Shown: piece after piece, positions 25,801-34,800 of the stretch
Layout of the letters: the number at the start of each line of letters is the position of its first letter
Numbering within the stretch: the first letter of the stretch is position 1
Assembly (NCBI GenBank): GCA_022842725.1
Contig: JALHOZ010000004.1
Coordinates: 124,001 to 188,000, forward strand
Origin: Saprospiraceae bacterium
GTDB taxonomy: Bacteria > Bacteroidota > Bacteroidia > Chitinophagales > Saprospiraceae
Direction: 5' to 3'
Length of the DNA stretch: 64,000 nt
Notes under the pieces: generated by a model
Told to the model about the DNA's origin: nothing
Database searches by the model: none
What the model saw: only the letters and a program-made list of their open reading frames with translations
Position numbers and translations under genes: made by a program

Positions 25801-27849
25801 ATGAAAAACTTAATTATCACATTTTTTTGTTTCGTATCTTTAACATGTTTTGGCCAGATTACAAAAATTACAAATTTTGCATCATCTGTTCCATTCTACA
25901 CAGATAATACAAATACCGCAACAGCTGTTGGAGATTTATACTTTTTTGCAGCAGACGAAGGCTCTGAGGGTAATGAACTTTGGGTTACAGATGGAACAAA
26001 TCAGGGAACCAAAATGGTAAAATCAATCAGACCAGGTCAACCATCGACCGACTTGCACAGTTTTACAGCTTTCAAAGGCAATTTATATTTTTTTGCTGAT
26101 GATGGTGTAAATGGTAAAGAACTCTGGAAATCGGATGGCACCAGTGAGGGTACAAATATGGTTAGTGATATTGCGCCGGGAAGTGCTTCTTCAATATTTT
26201 TTGAAAGTGACATGATATTTGTCATAGGAAATTCTATGTACTTTAAGGCATGGAACAGTACTACAGGTAGTGAATTCTACATAAGTGACGGTACTTCTGC
26301 AGGCACTAAGCTGATCAAAGATATATACGTAAACGGCAATTCAAATCCTCATCGACCTTTTCTGTTTAAAAATAAAATTTATTTTTTTGCTGAAAGTGAT
26401 GTCTTTGCCGGATATGAATTATGGACAACAGATGGAACCTCAGCAGGTACTACTAAAGTAAAACTACTTAATGAAGGCGGAAGGACGAATATTTGTACAT
26501 CTGTAGTCACAAATAACGAAAAAATCTACTTCACAATGCAATCCGGTTTTAACGACCATTTGTATGTTTCCGACGGAACTGCCGGAGGAACAATATTTGT
26601 AAAAAACTTAAATACTTCCGTCAATCAAATGGAAATATTACAAAATAATAATGCAGTTTTCACCGTCTCAACCGGAAACAATAAGGAAGATATCTGGGTA
26701 ACAAACGGGACAGCTGATGGTACAATAATTTTAAAAGATTTAGATCCTTTCATTAAAAGACCTGTTTATTCATTAATTAAATGGGAAGATCATACCTACA
26801 TTTTAGCTAATGACGCAGACAATCTAAGCCTTTTCAAAAGTGACGGGACAATTTCAGGTACTACTATAATTAAAAATTTTAGTAGCGATGGAGTAACTGG
26901 TATTCAATACCTTGCACCTTTCAGTAAAGAATTTATAATTGTCGCTTATCCAGACTTCATTGAACATATTGAAATTTTTGTTAGTAAAGGTACTCCGGAA
27001 ACCACAAAAATATTATCCAATCTAAATCCCACCTTCTCCGAATCCAGTAAACCTGCTGACTTCAGGGAGTTGGAAAACGGTAACATCATATTTAAAGCCG
27101 AAGAAACAGCGAATAACAGAGAATTATTCTATTACAACCGTTTAGAACCAATGACAATTTCCCTTCAAACCGATAAGTCGCCCTCTTGTTCAGATTCAAA
27201 TGATGGACAGGTATCAGTCATAATTTCAAACGGAATCCCTCCTTTTACGTTTATTTGGTCTACAGGTGCAACAACACAAACGGTTTCTGATTTACCAAAA
27301 GGTACACATAGTGTAACTGTCACTGATAAAAACAATCAGGTTCAAACCAAATCTGTTACATTGACTGCTCCTTTGGCAATAAATGTCAACGAAAACATAA
27401 GAAATGAAACCGGAAATACAGCAAATGGCAGGGTAATTCTCAATGTTACAGGCGGCACTCAACCTTATACCTTTCTTTGGTCAACCGGAGCAACAACCCA
27501 AAATATTACCAATCTTAGTGCCGGTAACTACTCAGTGACAATTACAGATAAAAACGGGTGCAAATTTACCGAAACCTTCATCATCGAACGTCTTTCATCT
27601 GCTTCAGATATAAATAACTGTTATCATGTAGTAAAAACAGTGGTTCAGGATGTGCTCCATTTAAAAAGCTGTAATAATGATGTAAAATATGTTTCCCTTT
27701 TAAGTTCAGAAGGAAGATTGATTGATCAATATGAGTTTAGAGAGGAATTTATAATACCTATGACCAATCTTACATCAGGTGTTTACATTTTGCAAATCTT
27801 TTCATTATCTGAGAAAAAGATATTTAATACACGTATCATCAAGCTGTAA
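25801..27849 (+). CDS. ELWxxDGT-repeat surface protein with SprB-like repeats and T9SS sorting domain
   Basis: 682 residues from ATG 25801 (MKNLIITFFCFVSLTCFGQ, signal peptide; an ATG three codons earlier is less likely). Residues about 40-420 carry eight or so ELWxxDGT-type repeats (ELWVTDGT, ELWKSDGT, EFYISDGT, ELWTTDGT, DIWVTNGT and decayed forms), a propeller-like repeat. Two SprB-type repeats follow (SCSDSNDGQVSV...WSTGATTQTVSDLPKG and the second WSTGATTQNITNLSAGN). The last 75 residues resemble a T9SS type A sorting domain (VVQDVLHLKSC, then TSGVYILQIFS). Predicted secreted, surface-attached protein; function unknown. Single gene, followed by a terminator-like hairpin. Confidence 0.85.
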   Translation: MKNLIITFFCFVSLTCFGQITKITNFASSVPFYTDNTNTATAVGDLYFFAADEGSEGNELWVTDGTNQGTKMVKSIRPGQPSTDLHSFTAFKGNLYFFADDGVNGKELWKSDGTSEGTNMVSDIAPGSASSIFFESDMIFVIGNSMYFKAWNSTTGSEFYISDGTSAGTKLIKDIYVNGNSNPHRPFLFKNKIYFFAESDVFAGYELWTTDGTSAGTTKVKLLNEGGRTNICTSVVTNNEKIYFTMQSGFNDHLYVSDGTAGGTIFVKNLNTSVNQMEILQNNNAVFTVSTGNNKEDIWVTNGTADGTIILKDLDPFIKRPVYSLIKWEDHTYILANDADNLSLFKSDGTISGTTIIKNFSSDGVTGIQYLAPFSKEFIIVAYPDFIEHIEIFVSKGTPETTKILSNLNPTFSESSKPADFRELENGNIIFKAEETANNRELFYYNRLEPMTISLQTDKSPSCSDSNDGQVSVIISNGIPPFTFIWSTGATTQTVSDLPKGTHSVTVTDKNNQVQTKSVTLTAPLAINVNENIRNETGNTANGRVILNVTGGTQPYTFLWSTGATTQNITNLSAGNYSVTITDKNGCKFTETFIIERLSSASDINNCYHVVKTVVQDVLHLKSCNNDVKYVSLLSSEGRLIDQYEFREEFIIPMTNLTSGVYILQIFSLSEKKIFNTRIIKL

Positions 27850-28215
27850 AGTCAAATCACAAACGTAATTGTCACATTCAGCTTTTGTTAATTATCCAAA
27901 CTGTTAAGAAAATATTACTCATACAGCAGTACTTTTCATTAAAAAAACATAAATAGAGGTGTCTCGTCTAATCTGAATTCCGGCGAGACATCCTTTTATT
28001 ATGACAAACTGTAAAAAGATGATATCATTTTCAAATCTTTCTATTGAAAGGACAAAGAAGTTTAAAAAGGAAAACAATTGTCCATAATAACAACAAAAAT
28101 CAAATCATTAAATTGAAAAGAATAGAATAATTATGCAAATGATTCCAAAAATAAAAATTTCCACCCTTTGTATATATTAATTAAAATGACAAAGCTTAAT
28201 AGTTTTCAAGACCTT
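27850..28215. other. intergenic region between convergent genes
   Basis: 366 AT-rich bases between the ELWxxDGT gene (+) and ygiQ (-). Apart from the hairpin at 27958-27992, nothing with gene-like structure was seen. Confidence 0.5.
27958..27997 (+). terminator. probable intrinsic terminator after the ELWxxDGT gene
   Basis: Arms GGTGTCTCG (27958-27966) and CGAGACATC (27984-27992) give a 9-bp stem with one G-T pair and a 17-base loop, followed by CTTTTATT. It sits about 110 bases after the stop codon. Confidence 0.6.
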
Positions 28216-30168
28216 TTACTTCTTTTTTGCTGTCCAGTGTTTTTTAACCTTATTGGTAAAAGATTCCACCGGGCCCTGCCCTCTTTCCGGTTTGTTTTCT
28301 GATGCTTTTTTTGGAAATGATGGGGAATGTTTGGGTTTGTCTTCACCCAACAACCTTTCAGCCAGATCCTGCCTTCCGATTTTATTCAGTCGTTGTCTGA
28401 TCCAGCCTTTAAATTCCGGTTTGTACCAGAAAAAATAATTATTCTGGATTTTTTTGTCTTCTTTTGTTTTTGGTGTATCGACAGGCTGGAGTGTATAGGG
28501 ATGTACACCGGAATAATAAATCACGGTAGCTACCGTCATCGGTGTCGGTGTAAAATCCTGAACCTGCTCAAGCCGGAATCCCAAATCTTTGGTTTCCGCT
28601 GCCAGATTGGCCATATCTTCTTCGGTCGTTCCCGGGTGAGAACTGATAAAATACGGAATGAGCGGTTGTTTTAAACCGTGTTTTTCCTGAATTTTGTCGT
28701 ATTTTTCTTTAAATTTTTTAAAATATTTGAACGACGGTTTCCGCATGATCTTTAAGGTAGCATCTCCGGTATGTTCAGGAGCTACCTTAAGTCGTCCGCA
28801 AACGTGTTTGGTGACCAACTGTTCGAGATATTCGTCGTGATTGCCGTCCTGATTGTTTTTGTTAAAGTCATCTACCAACAAGTCATACCGCACACCTGAA
28901 CCGACATAAGCTTTTTTAACATCAGGCAATGCATCCACTTTTTTGTAAATTTCTGTCAAAGGTTTATGAGAAGTATCCAGATTGGAACAAATCACCGGAT
29001 GGATACAACTTGGTGCCTGACAACGGGCACAGATGGATTCGTCTTTGCCTTTCATTTTGTACATATTTGCCGACGGTCCGCCCAAATCGGAAATATAACC
29101 TTTGAATTCCGGATGTTTGGTCAGCTCTTCCACCTCTTTGAGAATGGATTTTTCAGACCGGGAAGCGATAAATTTTCCCTGATGAGCAGAGATGGTACAA
29201 AAGCTGCATCCTCCGAAACAACCACGGTGCATATTGACGCTGAACTTAATCATTTCATAGGAAGGAATGGTGCCTCTTTTGTTGTATTTCGGATGTGGAA
29301 GTCTTGTATATGGCAAATCAAATGACATATCCATTTCGGTTTCTGTCATGGTTACAAATGGTGGATTGATCACCAATGTTTTGCCTCTCACCTCCTGCGT
29401 GATCCGGTTGGCCTGCCATTTATTGGATTCAACTTCGACGATTTTAAAGTTGGCAGCATATTTCAATTTATCTTTCAGGCAGTCTTCATGACTTGAAAGT
29501 GCTACCGTATTCCATTTTTTGATTTCAGGTACTTTTTCCGTAAGGTAAGCTATCTGATTTACATCTTTGATCGAAGTGAGCGGAACACCTTTTTTGACCA
29601 GTTTTAGAATTTGCCTGAGCGGTTGTTCTCCCATACCATACACTAACATATCCGCTTTGGAATCTGTCAGAATGGTTGGCATCAATCTGTCTGACCAGTA
29701 ATCGTAGTGGGTCACTCTTCTCAACGAAGCTTCGATGCCACCGATGAGAACAGGTACATCAGGATAGAGTTTTTTTAAAATATTGCAATATACCGTTGTT
29801 GCATAATCCGGACGAAATCCGGCCACACCGCCGGGAGTATATCCATCTGTGGAGCGTTTTCTTTTACTGGCGGTATAATGATTGACCATGGAGTCCATAC
29901 ATCCGGCTGTGACACCAAAAAAATATTTGGGTTTGCCGAATTTTTTAAAGTCTCTCAGGTCGTCCTGCCAATTGGGTTGGGGAATGATGGCTATTCTGAA
30001 ACCTTCACTTTCGATGATTCTTCCGATGACGGCCGTTCCGAAAGTCGGATGATCTACGTAAGCGTCTCCTGAAATGAGTATAACATCGAGCTCATCCCAT
30101 CCATTTGCCTCCACTTCCTTTTGGGTTATAGGCAACCAATCCGATAAAGGTCTTTTTTGTTGATCCAT
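28216..30168 (-). CDS. ygiQ: YgiQ-family radical SAM protein
   Basis: 650 residues, near the family norm of about 600-750. It starts with the YgiQ-type region (PLSDWLPITQKEVEANGWDELDVILISGDAYVDHPTFGTAVIGR), followed by PVLIGGIEASLRRVTHYDYW. The radical SAM cysteines are Cys317-x3-Cys321-x2-Cys324 (RGCFGGCSFCTIS). A second cysteine-rich stretch (SICARCQAPSCIHPVICSNL) may hold another cluster. The C-terminus is the basic, low-complexity tail usual for the family. Function of YgiQ is not established. Monocistronic on the minus strand; a -7 box ends only 5 bases from the ATG, suggesting a leaderless or nearly leaderless mRNA. Confidence 0.9.
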   Translation of the reverse strand: MDQQKRPLSDWLPITQKEVEANGWDELDVILISGDAYVDHPTFGTAVIGRIIESEGFRIAIIPQPNWQDDLRDFKKFGKPKYFFGVTAGCMDSMVNHYTASKRKRSTDGYTPGGVAGFRPDYATTVYCNILKKLYPDVPVLIGGIEASLRRVTHYDYWSDRLMPTILTDSKADMLVYGMGEQPLRQILKLVKKGVPLTSIKDVNQIAYLTEKVPEIKKWNTVALSSHEDCLKDKLKYAANFKIVEVESNKWQANRITQEVRGKTLVINPPFVTMTETEMDMSFDLPYTRLPHPKYNKRGTIPSYEMIKFSVNMHRGCFGGCSFCTISAHQGKFIASRSEKSILKEVEELTKHPEFKGYISDLGGPSANMYKMKGKDESICARCQAPSCIHPVICSNLDTSHKPLTEIYKKVDALPDVKKAYVGSGVRYDLLVDDFNKNNQDGNHDEYLEQLVTKHVCGRLKVAPEHTGDATLKIMRKPSFKYFKKFKEKYDKIQEKHGLKQPLIPYFISSHPGTTEEDMANLAAETKDLGFRLEQVQDFTPTPMTVATVIYYSGVHPYTLQPVDTPKTKEDKKIQNNYFFWYKPEFKGWIRQRLNKIGRQDLAERLLGEDKPKHSPSFPKKASENKPERGQGPVESFTNKVKKHWTAKKK

Positions 30169-30172
30169 GGGG

Positions 30173-30180
30173 CAAAGATA
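30173..30180 (-). promoter_or_regulatory. -7 box TATCTTTG immediately upstream of ygiQ
   Basis: Exact TAnnTTTG match, with 4 bases between box and ATG (30168). With a start of transcription about 6 bases downstream of the box, the RNA would begin at or next to the start codon. No TTTG was found at the right distance upstream. Confidence 0.5.
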
Positions 30181-30319
30181 GGCAGGGAAAACAATTAATC
30201 CCTAATTATAAGTGTCACAATTGGCAAAACAGCTGAATTTTTACCATTCTTTCAAAATAAAATCTCAATATGCTTTTGAAAAATCTCGCATTTTAACTGT
30301 CAAACCGTTTTTACATTAA

Positions 30320-30724
30320 TCAAAAATCCGTCAATCGCACCAGTTGGCCTTTTCTTTTGACAATATTTTTATAGTCCCATTGAATTTTTCGGGATTTTTC
30401 CAGATAACGAATCATGTTGTCCTTTGCTATTTCATCTGCTGAATTAAAAAATACAGAAGCATCTCTGAATTTTCCGGTTCCTGCCAAAAGCAAGGGTTCT
30501 TCAAAATCAGCTCCACTCCAAAACATCAACCGGATACCTTTTTTTTGTTTGCTGTACCCTACGATGGGGTTACCATCCAAAAACCATACAGGATGTGCAT
30601 GCCAGATTTTATTTTCAGCTTCAGGAAGATGTTCCGATATGATTTCCGACAATAAATGACAGATTTCCTTCTCAGCAGGAAGCTGACTCTCATTATATTG
30701 AAAAATGTCCTGATGTGTATCCAT
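30320..30724 (-). CDS. DUF1801 (YdhG-like) domain protein
   Basis: 134 residues, cytoplasmic. Contains the DUF1801 pattern: an amphipathic N-terminal helix region, IWHAHPVWFLDGNPIVGYSKQKKGIRLMFW, and the DASVFFNSADEI segment. Members are small single-domain proteins with an iron-chaperone-like (YdhG/frataxin-mimic) fold; their role is largely unknown. It lies between fic and ygiQ on the same strand but with gaps of 68 and 151 bases, so it may be transcribed separately. Confidence 0.75.
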   Translation of the reverse strand: MDTHQDIFQYNESQLPAEKEICHLLSEIISEHLPEAENKIWHAHPVWFLDGNPIVGYSKQKKGIRLMFWSGADFEEPLLLAGTGKFRDASVFFNSADEIAKDNMIRYLEKSRKIQWDYKNIVKRKGQLVRLTDF

Positions 30725-30792
30725 GATTGTTATTGTTTAAGGATATATTAATAAAAATATGACGATCAGTAAAACAGATTATTAAGAATAAA

Positions 30793-31758
30793 TCACTTGT
30801 CGATATGATTTATTTTATGATAATAATCCAAAACCGCACTTTTTTTGGTGAACCAGTTTCTGCCATCTTTGTAAGCATCGATTAATCCGCGTCTTGCCAG
30901 CAAACTCACATATTCCTGACCGTAAGGAACAGCGGGCTCAGATACGATCATAGAAATCGGTGCATAATCATCATCATTTTCTTTTGAAGGAAGAGCATCC
31001 AGAAAAATCGACAACGATCTTTCCATGGCCTGCAAAATCAATAAAAACAATTTGTCATATTTGCCATTATTTGCCTGATTTAATGCCTGATAATACTTTT
31101 TTCTGTCCTGTTGCAGAATAATGGCAGGAGGATAACCTTTGCTCATCAGCAATATATTCATAAGGAGGCGAACAGTCCTTCCATTCCCGTCGAAAAACGG
31201 ATGAATATGCACAAAATGGTGATGAAAAAGGGTTGCAACCCATGCCACCGGCCATTCCTGCATGGATATTGTTGTCTGTTGCAACAATTCATGGATCAGG
31301 TCAGAAACTTTCAGGGCATTAGGCGGAATAAAATTAGCGCCGACGATACGAACCCCACCATTTCGGTACCTGCCCGAAAATTCTTTTTCTATATTGGTCA
31401 ATACAATTCTGTGGATATCAAGAATGTCCCGTTCCGAAATTTTATAATTCGGATGTATCAATGCAGAAATATATTCTATGGCATTATGGTGATTAACTAT
31501 TTCAAAATGTTCACGCAGGCTTTTACCATGAATGGTCATGCCCTGCTCCAAAACTATTCTTGTTTCGTTGAGATTCAGCGTATTTCCTTCAATACTGTTT
31601 GAGTGATAGGTCCATTCAATCGCTATATCAGACGTAAGTCTTTGCAGAACAAAATCCGGTAAAGGCCTGAATGCATCAAGCATCGCTTTTTTCGATTCAA
31701 GCCTTGATAAAATCTGGTCCTGATCTTCTAATAGTAAAGGATCGTAATACCACTTCAT
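30793..31758 (-). CDS. Fic family protein (predicted AMP-transferase)
   Basis: 321 residues. The catalytic Fic motif HPFFDGNGR is at 186-194, with the full His, Asn and two Arg/Gly pattern. An N-terminal inhibitory helix motif SNSIEGN (53-59, Glu57) matches the (S/T)xxxE(G/N) anti-Fic sequence, so the enzyme should be self-inhibited (class II). A short winged-helix-like C-terminus follows (EYVSLLARRGLIDAYKDGRNWF). Fic enzymes transfer AMP to protein hydroxyls. No antitoxin gene is adjacent, in line with built-in inhibition. The target is unknown. Confidence 0.9.
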   Translation of the reverse strand: MKWYYDPLLLEDQDQILSRLESKKAMLDAFRPLPDFVLQRLTSDIAIEWTYHSNSIEGNTLNLNETRIVLEQGMTIHGKSLREHFEIVNHHNAIEYISALIHPNYKISERDILDIHRIVLTNIEKEFSGRYRNGGVRIVGANFIPPNALKVSDLIHELLQQTTISMQEWPVAWVATLFHHHFVHIHPFFDGNGRTVRLLMNILLMSKGYPPAIILQQDRKKYYQALNQANNGKYDKLFLLILQAMERSLSIFLDALPSKENDDDYAPISMIVSEPAVPYGQEYVSLLARRGLIDAYKDGRNWFTKKSAVLDYYHKINHIDK

Positions 31759-32131
31759 AACGATTAATTTTTCTTAAAACTTATATTTTCCAAATACTTT
31801 AAAATCAAATACCTTTTATTGGTAATCCGCAAGTCAATACGTAAAGACGCTTTGCAACTTAATATGCTTACAATTCAACTTTATTTTTACAAACCAAAAT
31901 GAATTTATAAACATCATAAAACAATAAAAAAATCCATATTTAACCCAAAGATACAATATCGGATACGTACTAAATAACTTCTATCCGATATTAACAAAAA
32001 AATAAATAAAAATCAATATAAGCGTTGCTTATCACTTTAAAAATGAAGCATGTTGGTTCATCAACCCATTTTTTTTTTAGAATACAACTATTCTAAAGGG
32101 CAAACCACTAAAGGAAAACGAAAATAAGAAG
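31759..32131. other. intergenic region between murI and fic
   Basis: 373 AT-rich bases. It contains a perfect 11-bp inverted repeat (31955-31992) next to a TATCTTTG box (31946-31953, minus), a short ATAAGC-GTT-GCTTAT hairpin near 32016, and a 9-bp stem with 4-base loop (32086-32107). The last follows murI but has an A tract, not a T tract, on its 3' side. No gene seen. Confidence 0.5.
31946..31992 (-). promoter_or_regulatory. -7 box with overlapping 11-bp dyad, candidate operator upstream of fic
   Basis: On the minus strand TATCTTTG (31946-31953) is an exact -7 match. Directly upstream lie AATATCGGATA (31955-31965) and its perfect complement TATCCGATATT (31982-31992), spaced by 16 bases, spanning where the -33 region would be. 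This could be a repressor site or an RNA hairpin. The fic ATG is 187 bases downstream. Confidence 0.35.
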
Positions 32132-32965
32132 TTATAATTTTACGATGTCGAGGTGTTTTGATTGCACAGGAGCACCATAAAAATGGCTGGCATGGTTGTC
32201 AAAATCTTCCGTAGAATCGGTTGTATAAAAAGATTGACTGCTGCCTTTGGTACATCTGGTTTCAATTTCCGGATGATTGCAAAGATAGTCGCTCAGGCTA
32301 TCAGCTACTATATTGCCTTGAGAGATAACCTTTACCCCGGCGGGAAGAAAGGAAGATATTTTGTCTTTGATAAGTGGATAGTGGGTACACCCCAATAAAA
32401 CAGTATCTATATTTTTTTCCTGAGTGAGTAGTTCCTCTGTATTTTTTTTAATAAAAAAATCAGCACCGACTGAGTTTTGTTCATTGTTTTCAATCAACGG
32501 AACCCACATGGGACAGGCCTCCTGAAAAACATGAATTTCGGGAAAAAACTTATGGATTTCCAAAACATAAGATTTGGACAAGACAGTTCCTTTGGTAGCG
32601 AGAACACCTACATTTCCTGTTTTGCTGTATTTACCTATGATTTCTGCAGTAGGTCTGATGACGCCAAGCACTCTGTTGGAAGGTGCTATATTTGGAAGGT
32701 CATTCTGTTGAATCGTTCTTAATGCTTTAGCTGAAGCAGTGTTGCATGCCAAAATAACCAAAGGACACCCTTTTTCAAAAAACCATTTGACACACTGAAG
32801 GGTATATTGATACACCGTATCAAATGATCTTGGTCCGTAAGGTGATCTTGCATTGTCTCCCAGATACAAATAATCATAATCCGGGAGACGATGCACGATA
32901 TCTTTGAGTATAGTCAGTCCTCCGTATCCTGAATCAAAAACACCTATGGGACCGGAAAGCGACAT
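32132..32965 (-). CDS. murI: glutamate racemase
   Basis: 277 residues. MurI makes D-glutamate for peptidoglycan. Visible signatures: GVFDSGYGGLTIL at 8-20 (catalytic Asp/Ser), ACNTAS with Cys74, and LGCTHYPL with Cys193, the two catalytic cysteines. Length matches the family. The ATG shares a base with the TAA of the upstream Skp gene (TAATG), so it is translationally coupled to the OmpH/Skp pair. Linking D-Glu supply and periplasmic chaperones in one envelope operon is common in Bacteroidota. Confidence 0.95.
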   Translation of the reverse strand: MSLSGPIGVFDSGYGGLTILKDIVHRLPDYDYLYLGDNARSPYGPRSFDTVYQYTLQCVKWFFEKGCPLVILACNTASAKALRTIQQNDLPNIAPSNRVLGVIRPTAEIIGKYSKTGNVGVLATKGTVLSKSYVLEIHKFFPEIHVFQEACPMWVPLIENNEQNSVGADFFIKKNTEELLTQEKNIDTVLLGCTHYPLIKDKISSFLPAGVKVISQGNIVADSLSDYLCNHPEIETRCTKGSSQSFYTTDSTEDFDNHASHFYGAPVQSKHLDIVKL

Positions 32966-33480
32966 TACGGTGTAGTTGTAATACCTAACTTTGCTTTTAC
33001 CAATGCAGACACATCCGTTGTCGGGTCAGCATACAAAACAGAACCCTGACTGATATCCAGAATATACGCATAACCGTTTTCCTGAGCTACCATTTTGATG
33101 GCATTGTTGACTTTATCCTGCATAGGTTGAAGTAACTCTTCAGATTTAGCCATTAGTTTTTGCTGACTTTCCTGCTCAAAAGCAACCAATGCCTGTTCTT
33201 CTTCTTTGAGTGCCTGACCTTGTTTTTCAGCTTCTACCGGTGCCAATTCACCGTTAGCTTGTTTTTGCTGAAACTCCTGGTATTTTTGTTGCAATACCTG
33301 TACCATATCCTGTCCTCTTTTTGAAAACTGAGTTTTCATGACTTCGAGTTGAGAATTGGCTTCTTTGACTTCCGGCATCAGAGAGATTAATTCCTGCGTA
33401 TTGATGTAACCTACTTTTTGGGCCTGAATATTCAGAGCAACCATACACATCAAACATACAATTACAAATGATCTGATCAT
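32965..33480 (-). CDS. OmpH/Skp-family periplasmic chaperone, second copy
   Basis: 171 residues: signal peptide (MIRSFVIVCLMCMVALNIQAQ), KVGYINTQELISLMPEVKEA (the typical OmpH N-terminal strand and helix), a long charged helical hairpin rich in Gln/Glu/Lys (about 50-120), and the C-terminal strand YAYILDISQGSVLYADPTTD. Skp holds unfolded outer-membrane proteins in the periplasm. It is 32 bases downstream of a paralogous copy and overlaps murI by one base. In this lineage such pairs often follow bamA, which is not in this window. Confidence 0.9.
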   Translation of the reverse strand: MIRSFVIVCLMCMVALNIQAQKVGYINTQELISLMPEVKEANSQLEVMKTQFSKRGQDMVQVLQQKYQEFQQKQANGELAPVEAEKQGQALKEEEQALVAFEQESQQKLMAKSEELLQPMQDKVNNAIKMVAQENGYAYILDISQGSVLYADPTTDVSALVKAKLGITTTP

Positions 33481-33512
33481 TTTATCACGTTGGTTTTATA
33501 AATGAAAAAAAA

Positions 33513-34034
33513 TTATTTAATACCTAATTTTTTCTTGATATCTCCGGTTTTATCGTATTCAGGATTTGAAAATAACAATCCTGTGGATCCTGATTTATCA
33601 AAAATAAGGTCAAGTCCTTTTTCTGCTGCATAACTTTCAATAGATGCAAAAACTTTATCCTGAATCGGAGCTACCATCTCTTGTCTCTTAGTAAAAAGTT
33701 CTCCTTCGGGTCCGAATTTTCTTTTTTGCATTTCACGCACTTCAGCTTCTTTTTTGACTATCTCGTTTTCTTTGGTGGCTTTTTCATCAGCACTCAACAG
33801 AACCTGTTCTGCCTGAAACTTATTGTACAAACTTTTGACTTTGTCAAACTCTATGGCAATCTCTTGTCTCCAGGTCGCAGATATCTGATCCAATTCTGTT
33901 TGGGCAGCTTTGTATTCAGGCATATTACTTAAAACATCATTAATATCGATGATGGCAATTTTTTGACCATATGTCATGGGTGTCAAAAACAAACATACAA
34001 AGGCCAGAATCATGGTGGAAATTCTATTTTTCAT
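33513..34034 (-). CDS. OmpH/Skp-family periplasmic chaperone, first copy
   Basis: 173 residues with signal peptide (MKNRISTMILAFVCLFLTPMTYGQ), KIAIIDINDVLSNMPEYKAA, a charged coiled-coil-like middle (about 45-115) and the closing strand LDLIFDKSGSTGLLFSNPEYD. Same fold as the next gene but clearly diverged, an old duplication. First gene of a three-gene unit Skp-Skp-murI. Upstream an AAAAGATA sequence (34059-34066; TATCTTTT on the minus strand) is one base off the -7 consensus. Confidence 0.9.
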   Translation of the reverse strand: MKNRISTMILAFVCLFLTPMTYGQKIAIIDINDVLSNMPEYKAAQTELDQISATWRQEIAIEFDKVKSLYNKFQAEQVLLSADEKATKENEIVKKEAEVREMQKRKFGPEGELFTKRQEMVAPIQDKVFASIESYAAEKGLDLIFDKSGSTGLLFSNPEYDKTGDIKKKLGIK

Positions 34035-34381
34035 GATATTTCACATTTTATTGGTTAAAAAAGATATAAATATAACATTCATAAAGAAAGACAGGAATTC
34101 GTCATTATTTGTTTCATGTATGATGGTGCCTTTCAAAGGTCTTCTATGTAACAAATATACTATCAACAACTTACATATTTATGCAATAGTAATGTTTTGA
34201 TATTTTAACGATAGTTTAACGCTATCTTATTGAGTTTCATGATTATATTATCATCTTTGACAGCGCAAAAATATCATTTTATATCAATTTTTCGGCAAAA
34301 CTATTTTTTATTTTAAAATTTATGAATACTTTTGCACTCCTTTTTAGAAAGGGGTTTTTAAACATTTTAAATTTTTTCAAA
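34035..34381. other. divergent intergenic region, skp / rpmE2
   Basis: 347 bases between divergent genes. It has the imperfect -7 box for skp at 34059-34066 (minus), a GATAG...CTATC dyad near 34210-34226, and plus-strand promoter candidates for bL31 at 34252-34259 (CATCTTTG, one mismatch) and 34327-34334 (exact). No gene seen. Confidence 0.5.
34327..34334 (+). promoter_or_regulatory. -7 box TACTTTTG for the bL31 gene
   Basis: Exact TAnnTTTG match, 47 bases before the ATG at 34382. The -33 region 19 bases upstream is TTTT rather than TTTG. Confidence 0.5.
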
Positions 34382-34639
34382 ATGAAGAAAGATTTGCATC
34401 CGGAAGATTATAGAATGGTAGTGTTTAAGGACATTTCCAATGACGAGATGTTTTTGACTCGTTCTTGTGCTAAAACAAGGGAGACCGTTATCTTCACAGA
34501 CGGCAACGAATATCCATTGATGAAGATGGAAATCTCCTCGTTTTCACATCCTTTCTTTACCGGTAAACTCAAGTTCGTTGATACCGCGGGTAGAATTGAC
34601 AAGTTCAATAAAAAATTCGCGAAATTCAGCAAAAAATAA
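34382..34639 (+). CDS. rpmE2: type B ribosomal protein bL31
   Basis: 85 residues, [17 protein letters not shown]..., the standard beginning of type B bL31; the open frame goes back to 34322 but those 20 codons are not conserved in the family and overlap the promoter. It lacks the CxxC zinc ribbon (one Cys only, in SCAKT), as expected for the C-minus form that replaces zinc-bound bL31 or acts as the only L31. Contains [24 protein letters not shown], a family signature. Followed directly by a strong intrinsic terminator. Confidence 0.95.
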   Translation: MKKDLHPEDYRMVVFKDISNDEMFLTRSCAKTRETVIFTDGNEYPLMKMEISSFSHPFFTGKLKFVDTAGRIDKFNKKFAKFSKK

Positions 34640-34666
34640 AAAAAAGCCCTCAGGGGCTTTTTTTTT
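34640..34666 (+). terminator. intrinsic terminator after bL31
   Basis: A-tract plus GCCC (34646-34649), loop TCAG, GGGC and a run of nine T: a compact, A/T-flanked GC stem starting at the stop codon. Confidence 0.9.
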
Positions 34667-34800
34667 GCCTTTTCATGACCAAAGATCCTGGTTTGTTGAG
34701 CTTTGTCGGTCTTTTTTACCGAACGTTTCAAAACAATAACTGCTTTTTAAAAGGTTTTATATAAAAATAGATTTATATCTTTACACCAAAGGAATAAAGT

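Noticed and set aside
30793-31758. Fic toxin-antitoxin module
   Set aside because: No antitoxin gene is adjacent and the protein carries its own inhibitory motif SNSIEGN.
32086-32107. 9-bp hairpin as murI terminator
   Set aside because: On the murI strand the stem is followed by an A tract rather than T, so it does not fit an intrinsic terminator.
34408-34731. Minus-strand frame opposite bL31
   Set aside because: It is antisense to a certain ribosomal gene and runs through its terminator.
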